56,530 nucleotides of DNA, taken from the NCBI RefSeq assembly GCF_002150685.1, contig NZ_MSSW01000070.1, positions 1 to 56,530 of the forward strand, in the 5' to 3' direction. How positions within the stretch are numbered: the first letter of the stretch is position 1; each line of letters opens with the position of its first letter. The translations under genes and the position numbers were made by a program. The notes below the pieces were generated by a model, which did no database searches, was not told the DNA's origin, and saw only the letters and a list, made by a program, of their open reading frames with translations. Source of the stretch: Algoriphagus antarcticus. Lineage in GTDB: Bacteria; Bacteroidota; Bacteroidia; Cytophagales; Cyclobacteriaceae. Positions 25,692 to 33,277 of the stretch are shown piece by piece.

Positions 25692-25718
25692 AAAGGCCGG
25701 ATAGAATATCCGGCCTTT
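25692..25718. terminator. Bidirectional terminator
   Basis: AAAGGCCGGATA-GAA-TATCCGGCCTTT is a perfect 12-bp stem with A/T runs on both sides. It separates the convergent FAD oxidase and ferritin-like genes and should stop both transcripts. Confidence 0.9.
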
Positions 25719-25744
25719 ATTGTTTTTCAATGAATTTTCTAAGC

Positions 25745-26545
25745 CTAGGCGATAAACAATCCAGCTATAGTCAATACTTCCTCTTTAGTCAATGGTTCAT
25801 CGAACGCTTCTGTAATTCCATCTGGGCCTATAGGTGTGACTGTAGTAACATCCACTCCTCCCTGGATCAAATTATCTTCCCTTATATAGACTGCTTGAGC
25901 TGCTGCTGGCACTCCAGCTCCTATATTTGCCTGAGTTATCCATCCTTTCAAACCTCGGAGTCTTCTTACTTCAGATGCATGTCTGGCTTCTACTGAATGG
26001 ATTTGAAGAGCAGCTGTCAATACACTATTCTCATCAATCAACTTTCCGGCTTGTCCTTTATAGGCTCTCACTCCCGTATCTTCAAACGCCTGAGCTAAAA
26101 TCAAGAATTCCTCATAATTATTAAATGGATTAAACATCCCACCTGCGGTAAAGTCAAATGTAGGTTTTGCTACTGGGGTACCTCCATAGCTTTTAATTAC
26201 TTTTGTAAGAAAGGCCACATGGTCCACCTCATGTTTTTCGATGGTTTTGAAAATTGCCATGTCCTTTCCAGCAGGAATAAGACCAGGGGTATTAATTCCT
26301 TTAGTATAATATTCGCCTTCTAGATATTCTAGGGTAAGAGCAAAGTTGAGCACATCCAAAACTGTAGGAATGTGCGCCGCGGAGGCACTTTGTGTACTTG
26401 CCGCTAACACACCTGCGGGAATTGTAGCAAACGCTATGCTTTTCCCAAAATTGGTGAGCTTTTTAAATGCTTCACGTCTAGTTGTAAATGAATCAAGCTC
26501 TTCTGGCTTGATATCATATTTATTGAGAACTTCAAATATTTTCAT
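25745..26545 (-). CDS. Ferritin-like domain protein with Tat-like signal
   Basis: 266 residues. The N-terminus carries TTRREAFKKL followed by a hydrophobic stretch (FATIPAGVLAASTQSASAA), a twin-arginine-like export signal with likely cleavage after SASAA. The mature part is a four-helix Ferritin_2 domain: LNFALTLEYLEGEYYTKGI, IEKHEVDHVAFLTKVI, LAQAFEDTGVRAYKG and IHSVEARHASEVRRLRG carry Glu and ExxH metal ligands. Such proteins (also called Dps-like or desiccation-associated) are exported; function unproven, possibly iron storage or stress protection. It lies 17 bp downstream of the second ferritin-like gene and is its likely paralogue. Confidence 0.87.
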   Translation of the reverse strand: MKIFEVLNKYDIKPEELDSFTTRREAFKKLTNFGKSIAFATIPAGVLAASTQSASAAHIPTVLDVLNFALTLEYLEGEYYTKGINTPGLIPAGKDMAIFKTIEKHEVDHVAFLTKVIKSYGGTPVAKPTFDFTAGGMFNPFNNYEEFLILAQAFEDTGVRAYKGQAGKLIDENSVLTAALQIHSVEARHASEVRRLRGLKGWITQANIGAGVPAAAQAVYIREDNLIQGGVDVTTVTPIGPDGITEAFDEPLTKEEVLTIAGLFIA

Positions 26546-26562
26546 GGTATGATTTTTTAAGG

Positions 26563-27288
26563 TTAAGAAGTTGGTAATTGATTGGCGATGATTTTATTCT
26601 TAATAAATGGAGCTGCAGCTTCCAATACCATGTCGGGAGTAAAAGCTCTATCCAAACCATTTGAATCAATTACATCACTTCCTGCAAAGGATGTGGGATC
26701 ACTGTCAAAAATGCTGCGTATTGCTGCTGCATGTCTTGCCTCCACCGATACAATTTTCCCGGCGATCAATAACAAATCAGCACTTACAAACAACTGCCCT
26801 GAGCCATTATATGCCGCAACCCCCAAATCCTCGAAAGTTTTGGCGGTAGCCAATACACTGGCTCTGCTGCTGAAATCCACCGAACTGAAATCGAATGACA
26901 GGTCAATGATGGCATCTTTTCCCAATGCTGCTTTCAAAAAGTCTCGGTGTACCACTTCATGGTTTTTGAGATCTTCCATGAGAACTTTTTCTGTTTGGGA
27001 CATCCCACTGTAAGGATTTGCTACTACCATCAGGTAAAATGCAGCTTCAAGCTGCTCCAGGGTATAAGCATAATTCAAAATCCCTATATCACCTTTTCCC
27101 AAAGGGACAGCTTGTTTAGAAGGTTTTTTTCCGGGTTTTGGAAGGATATCTAAGACTTCTTGACATCCAGACAACAAAATGCCAGTCGAAGCAATGGCTA
27201 CTCCGCTGAACTTGAGAAAATTCCTGCGGTTGCCTCTTTGAAGGTCCAATCCAGAGGTCATCTCTTCTGATAGATTTGGTTTTAACAT
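26563..27288 (-). CDS. Ferritin-like domain lipoprotein with Tat signal
   Basis: 241 residues. The signal RRNFLKFSGVAIASTGILLSGCQ joins a twin-arginine motif to a lipobox, with the Cys at about residue 42. So it should be a Tat-exported lipoprotein. The mature Ferritin_2 domain has ILNYAYTLEQLEAAFYLMVV, LKNHEVVHRDFLKAAL, AKTFEDLGVAAYNGSG and KIVSVEARHAAAIRS, with the metal-ligand Glu and ExxH pattern. It is the first gene of a two-gene operon with the next ferritin-like gene, one copy anchored and one soluble. Together they suggest a periplasmic iron-binding pair. Confidence 0.88.
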   Translation of the reverse strand: MLKPNLSEEMTSGLDLQRGNRRNFLKFSGVAIASTGILLSGCQEVLDILPKPGKKPSKQAVPLGKGDIGILNYAYTLEQLEAAFYLMVVANPYSGMSQTEKVLMEDLKNHEVVHRDFLKAALGKDAIIDLSFDFSSVDFSSRASVLATAKTFEDLGVAAYNGSGQLFVSADLLLIAGKIVSVEARHAAAIRSIFDSDPTSFAGSDVIDSNGLDRAFTPDMVLEAAAPFIKNKIIANQLPTS

Positions 27289-27643
27289 GGTAATTGTTTT
27301 TAAATGGTGTAAAATAAATTAACAATCACAGCAGTAAAGCCCACAGAAAATATGGAATATCTGATTCAAGAAGAATAAAATATATAAACTAAACTACTCT
27401 GATCCCTATCTGAAAATTATTAAAAAATAGTTCCATTTAAAGCCTTTAAGTTGTCTTCTTGTATTGGTTCTTTTGTTGCAAAACGACTTTTAAGGCATTC
27501 AATCAATGTTTTTTTATATACGAAGTAGATGTTAGAGTTGGATTGAGCTAACGGAAAAAAAAATTACTTTGAGTTCAAGCCTGAAGGTGATATTCTAAAC
27601 AAGGAGACGGTTTAGCTAAAAATGTTGTAAATATTCAACCCAT
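27289..27643. other. Intergenic stretch upstream of the ferritin operon
   Basis: This stretch should hold the ferritin operon promoter on the minus strand, but no clean TAnnTTTG box is seen. Around 27550-27616 a short open piece (KKNYFEFKPEGDILNKETV then stop) looks like a possible coding remnant, but it is too short to assign. No tRNA and no known RNA is recognisable. Confidence 0.35.
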
Positions 27644-27757
27644 GTTGCCGCTAATCTGGCAGCGTCAGGAAATTTATACAAGTAGCAAAATGCTGGTGTG
27701 AATGAGAGAAAAGCCAATCCTTTAGTTAGGATTTTATGGGAAGCACTGAACGTATGA
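27644..27757 (+). pseudogene. Decayed 3' end of a FAD-linked oxidase gene
   Basis: In frame this reads VAANLAASGNLYK, a TAG, then QNAGVNERKANPLVRILWEALNV and TGA. It lines up with the last codons of the intact oxidase gene ending at 25666 (KAKHPVEILWEALNDV). From gaaaagccaa to ctgaacg I count about 35 of 45 identical bases. It looks like a relic of a duplicated or older oxidase gene, with at least one internal stop and nothing recognisable further 5'. Short, so it could also be a recombination scar. Confidence 0.6.
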
Positions 27758-27886
27758 GTTGATAGTTCTCGCGGCGGCTCGACGTTTTGATTTCCGTCTA
27801 AAGAACGGAGTCATAGACTTTATGATCTTCCAAGCTTTCGAAGAGAGAATTCTAAAATCTATTCAGATAATCTGGATGGTTTTATT

Positions 27887-28849
27887 TTAGACTTTTCCCA
27901 ACACTTTCCTAGCCACATATTCTGCACATCTTGCAGCCAATCTAGCGGTGGCTTGATCGTGGTCAAATGATGGATTCATTTCTACAACATCCAGAGAAAT
28001 AAGCTTTTTGCTGGAAGCAAGCAATTCAAATACTTTGAAAGCAAATTCCGGTCTGAATCCCATCGGTGAAGGTGCAGATACACCTGGTGCAAAGGCAGAC
28101 GCAAACCCGTCCATATCCACAGTCAAATAAACTTTGTTAACAGAATCCAGAAACCAGAGGATCTTTTCCTGAATTACTTCCCAATTATTCATTCTGAAAT
28201 CTTCCATTACCATCCATTTTGCACCGACTTTATCGGCTGTTGCAAAGAGTGATTTTGGATTCACTGAGCGCTGAATTCCCAAGCATAGGTATTGAAAAGC
28301 ATGTGGATTTTCTTGTGCAAGTTGGAGAAATGGGGAGCCAGAATGCCCTTTTCCATCCAGAGTAGGTCTTAAGTCAAAGTGAGCATCTAGATTGATGATA
28401 CCAAGTTTCTGGTTTTTGGGCGCCAGATACTTATAAACTCCACGTCCATGAGCCAACGCCAAATCATGTCCACCACCTAAAAGAATTGGAAAATGCTTCG
28501 TCTCCAGCAGGTTGAAAACAGTTTCAGTAATCAGTTCATGACTTGATTCTAAGTCACCATTTTGAGTAGTGACATCTCCATAATCGAAAATTCTGCTTTT
28601 CTCAGGCAAGTGAAAAGCCAAGGTGCCAAGGTTCTTTCTTATAGCATTTGGCGCTTCCGCAGTGCCTAGCCTTCCTTGATTTCTTTTGACTCCTTCTTCT
28701 CCAGCATATCCTAAGATGCCGACTTTTGGTGTTTCTTCATTATTGTCCACCTTGAGATCATTGACAGAGATTGTTGCTTGATGCCAGTATTCAATCGTTT
28801 CAGATTTTCTACCTGACCAAAGCGAAGGATTGGGATTCTGATGGGACAT
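27887..28849 (-). CDS. hutG: Formimidoylglutamase (arginase/ureohydrolase family)
   Basis: 320 residues. The ureohydrolase metal motifs are visible: LLGGGHDLALAHG, NLDAHFDLRP and VDMDGFASAFAPGVSAPSPMG, binding two Mn ions. The family also holds arginase and agmatinase. The hut context points to hydrolysis of N-formimino-L-glutamate to glutamate and formamide, the last step of histidine degradation. It is on the same strand as hutU, hutI and hutH but separated from hutU by an antiparallel Uma2-like gene. Function from family plus context: high. Confidence 0.9.
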   Translation of the reverse strand: MSHQNPNPSLWSGRKSETIEYWHQATISVNDLKVDNNEETPKVGILGYAGEEGVKRNQGRLGTAEAPNAIRKNLGTLAFHLPEKSRIFDYGDVTTQNGDLESSHELITETVFNLLETKHFPILLGGGHDLALAHGRGVYKYLAPKNQKLGIINLDAHFDLRPTLDGKGHSGSPFLQLAQENPHAFQYLCLGIQRSVNPKSLFATADKVGAKWMVMEDFRMNNWEVIQEKILWFLDSVNKVYLTVDMDGFASAFAPGVSAPSPMGFRPEFAFKVFELLASSKKLISLDVVEMNPSFDHDQATARLAARCAEYVARKVLGKV

Positions 28850-28971
28850 ATTGTGTTGGATTTATTTTTATACTAACTTAAAAATTGCACTCTGGTACTT
28901 TTAATATCAGAAACAATGTATTCGGTTTTAGGTAATATTCAAAAGCTCAGTTGGGATCTAATAAATTGGCT

Positions 28972-29580
28972 ATGAATTACAAAAGAATTCCTCACAAAGA
29001 GAAAATTGACTTGGACGCTTTTAATGAGCCCGATGGAGCCGCATATACCTATGCAGACTACCTCAAATGGGACTTTGAAGAAATTGTAGAATTGATCAAA
29101 GGTAAGATTTTCGCAAAGGCCGCCGCGTCGAATCGTAGGCATCAGGAGGTTTTAGGGAGTATATACTTAGAAATTGCCAACTTTCTAAAGAACCATTCTT
29201 GTAAAGTCTATTCAGCACCTTTTGATGTCAGGTTCTCAAAAAATCCAGACTATACAAAAACAGATTCTGTTGTCCAGCCTGATATTTCAGTGATTTGCGA
29301 TCTTTCCAAATTGGATGATAAGGGCTGTTGGGGCGCTCCAGACTTGGTTATTGAGATTCTTTCTCCAGGAAACAGTCGAGTTGAAGTTCAAAACAAATAC
29401 GAGCTATACGAGGAATTTGGAGTCAGAGAATACTGGGTGGTTCATCCAACAGACTGTACAGTTTTAATCTATACTTTAATTGATTGGAAATTCCAGCCTT
29501 CAAGACTTTTCACCTCAGGCGACCAGGTTCAATCTACTGTGATTCTAGGTTTTTCACTTGATTTGGAAGAAGTTTTTTAA
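28972..29580 (+). CDS. Uma2 family (DUF820) putative endonuclease
   Basis: 202 residues from ATG at 28972; a TTG at 28951 is in frame but less likely. The PD-(D/E)xK core is seen as VVQPDISVICD, then APDLVIEILSPGNSRVEVQNKYELYEEFGVREYWVV. The Asp, Glu and Lys of the nuclease fold are all present. Uma2 proteins are abundant in cyanobacteria and other bacteria; their role is unproven, with links to mobile DNA and transposition suspected. The gene is antiparallel and splits the hut genes. Hairpin and repeat DNA follows its stop codon. Probably a recent insertion. Confidence 0.87.
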   Translation: MNYKRIPHKEKIDLDAFNEPDGAAYTYADYLKWDFEEIVELIKGKIFAKAAASNRRHQEVLGSIYLEIANFLKNHSCKVYSAPFDVRFSKNPDYTKTDSVVQPDISVICDLSKLDDKGCWGAPDLVIEILSPGNSRVEVQNKYELYEEFGVREYWVVHPTDCTVLIYTLIDWKFQPSRLFTSGDQVQSTVILGFSLDLEEVF

Positions 29581-29615
29581 CCGCAAAGAACACTGCGGTT
29601 ACCGCGGAGAGCGCT
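29579..29615. repeat. Hairpin and CGCAAAG-type intergenic repeat
   Basis: AACCGCA-AAGAACAC-TGCGGTT forms a perfect 7-bp stem at the stop codon of the Uma2-like gene, followed by ACCGCGGAGAGCGCTAG. It belongs to a class of degenerate CGCAAAG / CCGCGGA pieces; related bits are at 31788-31804 and 33183-33275. The stretch 29616-29695 shows nothing else. Confidence 0.45.
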
Positions 29616-29695
29616 AGTTATTTTTATCCTTCTTTCTATGCCGGATCGGAATTTCATTTTTCTCAAGCTTTTGAAGTCAAGATTTATGGATGTTT

Positions 29696-31699
29696 TTAGC
29701 CTATAATAGCCCCCAAAATATTCTCATCCACCAGATTTGGTAAAGTTACTTTCAGCCCTGGACTACGATCCATTTCCCTTTGGATAGCTTCCAAAGAACC
29801 TGAATTTCTAGCCCATGCCCGTCTAGCAATTCCATTGTTCACATCATAGAAAAGCATGGATTTCAGTTTTCTTTCTGCTTCCTCAGTTCCATCGAGAAGC
29901 ATCCCAAAACCTCCATTCATCACTTCTCCCCAGCCAACTCCGCCGCCATTGTGGATAGAAACCCAAGTAGCACCACGGAAACTATCTCCGATTACGTTGT
30001 GGATGGCCATATCAGCAGTGAACTTGCTTCCATCATAGATATTGCTCGTCTCGCGATAGGGAGAATCTGTGCCGCTGACATCATGATGATCGCGCCCTAG
30101 GACAATCGGAGAAGAGATTTCACCTATTAAAATAGCATCGTTGAAAGCTCGCGCAATTTTAGATCGACCTTCTGCATCAGCGTAAAGAATGCGAGCCTGA
30201 GATCCCACCACCAAATTATTCTTTTCCGCTTCTTCTATCCACGTGATATTATCCAGCATTTGCTGCTGAATGGAAGCTGGAGATTCCTGCATAATTTCTT
30301 TCAAAACTCTCGCAGCAATCTCATCCGATTTCCTCAAGTCTTCTGCTTTTCCAGAGGTGCAAACCCATCGAAAAGGCCCAAATCCATAATCGAAACACAT
30401 TGGCCCCAAAATATCCTGCACATAGGATGGATACCGGAAATCAATACCATTTTCTGCCATGACATCTGCACCTGCACGAGACGCTTCTAGTAGAAAGGCA
30501 TTTCCATAGTCAAAAAAGTATGTCCCTTTTGCAACATGCTTATTAATTGAATTAGCATGTCTCTTTAATGTTTCTTGAACCTTTTCCTTAAACTCTGCAG
30601 GATTTTCCGCCATCAACTGATTTGATTCTTCGAAAGTAAGTCCAACAGGATAATAGCCTCCAGCCCATGGATTATGAAGTGACGTCTGGTCAGAACCAAG
30701 TTCTACGAATATGTTTTCTGCATCAAATCGCTCCCATACATCAACAATATTTCCTATGAAGGCGATGGAAACTACCTCCTCATTGTGTTTGGCATGTTGA
30801 GTTCGGAATACTAATTCATCCATATTTTCGATTAATTCATCCACCCATCCTTGTACATGCCGTTTTCTCGCGGCAGCTGGATTCACTTCAGCACAGATCG
30901 TAACGCATCCTGCGATATTTCCAGCTTTTGGCTGTGCTCCGCTCATTCCTCCCAAACCTGCAGTCAAAAAGATCTTACCAGCAGGTTTGATTCCTGCTTC
31001 TAATTTCTTTCGAAAAGCATTCATCACCGTAATGGTCGTGCCATGAACAATCCCTTGTGGGCCAATATACATAAATGAACCCGCGGTCATCTGCCCGTAT
31101 TGCGTCACACCAAGTGCGTTGAACTTCTCCCAATCATCATGCTTGGAATAATTTGGAATCATCATTCCGTTTGTGACCACTACACGCGGAGCTTCTGGAG
31201 AAGAGGGGAAAAGTCCCATCGGGTGACCAGAATAGATGTGTAAAGTCTGCTCCTCTGTCATCTCACAGAGATATTTCATCACCAAAAGGTATTGTGCCCA
31301 GTTTTGAAAAACTGCCCCATTTCCACCATAAGTGATCAATTCCTCAGGATGCTGAGCTACAGCTGGATCCAAATTATTTTGAATCATCAACATGATAGCA
31401 GCAGCGTGCTGAAACTTCGCCGGGTAATCCTGAATCGGTCTCGCATGCATATCATATTCTGGCATAAAACGATACATGTAAATTCTTCCAAATTCCTTGA
31501 GTTCCCCTAAAAACTCCGCAGCCAATTCCTTATGCCATCTGGTTGGAAAATAACGTAATGCATTTCTCAGAGCTAATTTCTTTTCCTCAGAACTTAAGAT
31601 GTCCTTTCGCTTCGGAGCGTGACTGACTGAAGAATTCCGGTCTTTTTTTGCTGGAAGAGAATTGGGAATGCCTTGGGATATTTGCTCTTGGAAAACCAT
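29696..31699 (-). CDS. hutU: Urocanate hydratase
   Basis: 667 residues, the long form typical of Bacteroidota and animals (about 550 in the shorter form). The N-terminal part has QNNLDPAVAQHPEELITYGG and TEEQTLHIYSGHPMGLF. The NAD-binding part has GKIFLTAGLGGMSGAQPKAG. Further signature stretches are GSDQTSLHNPWAGGYYPVGL, DYGNAFLLEASRAGADV and LGRDHHDVSGTDSPYRET. The enzyme adds water to urocanate to give 4-imidazolone-5-propanoate, step two of histidine breakdown. The ATG at 31699 is clear. It lies 239 bp after hutI on the same strand. Confidence 0.96.
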   Translation of the reverse strand: MVFQEQISQGIPNSLPAKKDRNSSVSHAPKRKDILSSEEKKLALRNALRYFPTRWHKELAAEFLGELKEFGRIYMYRFMPEYDMHARPIQDYPAKFQHAAAIMLMIQNNLDPAVAQHPEELITYGGNGAVFQNWAQYLLVMKYLCEMTEEQTLHIYSGHPMGLFPSSPEAPRVVVTNGMMIPNYSKHDDWEKFNALGVTQYGQMTAGSFMYIGPQGIVHGTTITVMNAFRKKLEAGIKPAGKIFLTAGLGGMSGAQPKAGNIAGCVTICAEVNPAAARKRHVQGWVDELIENMDELVFRTQHAKHNEEVVSIAFIGNIVDVWERFDAENIFVELGSDQTSLHNPWAGGYYPVGLTFEESNQLMAENPAEFKEKVQETLKRHANSINKHVAKGTYFFDYGNAFLLEASRAGADVMAENGIDFRYPSYVQDILGPMCFDYGFGPFRWVCTSGKAEDLRKSDEIAARVLKEIMQESPASIQQQMLDNITWIEEAEKNNLVVGSQARILYADAEGRSKIARAFNDAILIGEISSPIVLGRDHHDVSGTDSPYRETSNIYDGSKFTADMAIHNVIGDSFRGATWVSIHNGGGVGWGEVMNGGFGMLLDGTEEAERKLKSMLFYDVNNGIARRAWARNSGSLEAIQREMDRSPGLKVTLPNLVDENILGAIIG

Positions 31700-31938
31700 T
31701 ACTAATTACGATTTAAGATTATTATTTATCTCGCGGCCGCACATCGGCGCGACGAAGAATGGGGTTTTTGTGAATTTTTTTTAAAATCTCCCGCAAAGGA
31801 GCAAAGTGTTTTTATTCTGACAATCTACTCGTTCATTGTGTTGATTTATAAAAAAATTTGTGACTTAAATGTATCATTTAGAATTCTAAACTTGTCTAGC
31901 GTATCAAGTATTGGATCTAAAATCTTAATTCTAAAGTC
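31700..31938. other. Gap between hutI and hutU
   Basis: About 240 bp, AT-rich, with GCGGCCGCAC...GGCGCGACG near 31735-31760 and CCCGCAAAGGAGCAAAGTG at 31788-31806, again a CGCAAAG-like repeat piece. No gene or tRNA is seen. The gap makes separate transcription of hutU possible. Confidence 0.4.
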
Positions 31939-33177
31939 TCAAATCTTACTTCCTCTTTTCCACACTTGCTCAGGCTTAAGTTTGCCTTGATGGTATAAAA
32001 TTTCTTGAAAATTTGCCGTTGGAAAAAGATTGAAGTCAGCCAATAACCCCGCTTTCAACTTTCCTCGATCTTCTAATCCTAAAGCTGCTGCTGCTCGGAA
32101 AGTCAATGCTGCAAAGACTTCGGCTGTACTGAGTTTTTCGAATGTTGCCAAAATAGAAGCCTGCATGACCAAGTCACCCATAGGAGCAGAACCAGGATTC
32201 CAATCGCTTCCAATCGCCAATGAGCCACCTTGATCCAGGATCTTTCTAGCTGGAGTATAAGCGCAACCTAAACCTATGGAAGCTCCGGGAAGAGCTACGG
32301 CAATAGTTTCTGATTTTGCCAAAAGCTCAATTTCCTTATCTCCAGAAGCTTCCAAATGATCCGCTGATTTGGCCCCAAATTTCACCGCTACCTCAGATCC
32401 TCCAGTGGTGAATTGATCTGCATGGACAGTTAAATCAAATCCCAAGTCTTTTGCTTTTTCATAATAACTTTCGATCTCTTCCGGAGAAAAAGCACTTGTT
32501 TCAATAAAGGAATCGATGCGATTTGTAAGATTTTCTGATTTCAGAAGTGGAAAAAGTTGCTCACTAATCAGCATGAGATATTCTGACTTGCTTCCCTCAA
32601 AATCTCTTGGTTTCATGTGTGCAGCAAGACAAGTTGGGACCAAATCGGCTTCAGTTTCCTGATCCGCTTGCTGGATGGCGCGAAGCATTTTGAGTTCTTC
32701 AGCTACATTCAGCCCATAGCCGCTTTTCACTTCAATTGACGTCACACCTTCTCTTAGATGTCGATTAGCGTTTGTAGTGGTGATTTCAGCAAGTTTAGTT
32801 TGTGAAAGGTTCCTGGTTTGCGTGACCGTATCCCAAATTCCGCCTCCAGCTTTCGCGATTTCCAGATAGGATTTTCCAGCATTTCTCATCTCGAAATCTT
32901 TTGCACGGCTCCCACCAAAACAAATATGCGTATGACAATCTATCCAGCCTGGCATTGCTACAAAGTCACCTTTTAGCTCAATTATCTCAGTATTCAGTGA
33001 TTTAGCTTTCTCTAGCAAAACTGCAAATTCACCAACTTCCAGAATCTTCTCATCTGCAATGAGGATTCCCGCGTTTTCCAGGATCTCCATTTGCTCCTCT
33101 TCCAAAGCTCCTTTCAATGGAAGTTTATCAAGAGTAATTAATTGAGTTATTGGGCCGATGAGTTTTAGATTTTTCAT
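31939..33177 (-). CDS. hutI: Imidazolonepropionase
   Basis: 412 residues, an amidohydrolase. The metal-binding HxH is in GWIDCHTHICFGGSRAKDFEMR. Other signature parts are EVKSGYGLN, PTCLAAHMKPRDF, DLTVHADQFTTGGSEVAVKFGAKSADHLE and AIGSDWNPGSAPMGDL, giving the remaining His and Asp ligands. It opens the imidazolone ring to N-formimino-L-glutamate, step three of histidine breakdown. Cytoplasmic. It sits 100 bp after hutH on the same strand; that gap holds a repeat element. Confidence 0.95.
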   Translation of the reverse strand: MKNLKLIGPITQLITLDKLPLKGALEEEQMEILENAGILIADEKILEVGEFAVLLEKAKSLNTEIIELKGDFVAMPGWIDCHTHICFGGSRAKDFEMRNAGKSYLEIAKAGGGIWDTVTQTRNLSQTKLAEITTTNANRHLREGVTSIEVKSGYGLNVAEELKMLRAIQQADQETEADLVPTCLAAHMKPRDFEGSKSEYLMLISEQLFPLLKSENLTNRIDSFIETSAFSPEEIESYYEKAKDLGFDLTVHADQFTTGGSEVAVKFGAKSADHLEASGDKEIELLAKSETIAVALPGASIGLGCAYTPARKILDQGGSLAIGSDWNPGSAPMGDLVMQASILATFEKLSTAEVFAALTFRAAAALGLEDRGKLKAGLLADFNLFPTANFQEILYHQGKLKPEQVWKRGSKI

Positions 33178-33182
33178 GATTT

Positions 33183-33275
33183 TATTTCCCGCAGATTTGC
33201 GCTGAAAACCTCACGGATTTACGCAAATGATCTTTGTCAATCAGCGAATTTTTCACCGGGTATCAGCGGGTTTGA
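33183..33275. repeat. Intergenic repeat between hutH and hutI
   Basis: The gap between the two genes is nearly filled by CCCGCAGATTTGCGCTGAAA ... ACGGATTTACGCAAATGATC ... ATCAGCG ... CCGGGTATCAGCGGG. The ends (CCCGC/GCGGG) are inverted, and GCGCTGA/TCAGCG lie inside. It resembles the degenerate CGCAGATTTGCGC repeats common between Bacteroidota genes. It may form an attenuating or processing structure in the hut transcript. Confidence 0.5.
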
Positions 33276-33277
33276 TT

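Noticed and set aside
26582..27013. 143-codon frame antisense to the ferritin-like lipoprotein gene
   Set aside because: Shadow of the real gene; low-complexity Ser/Ala/Leu composition without motifs.
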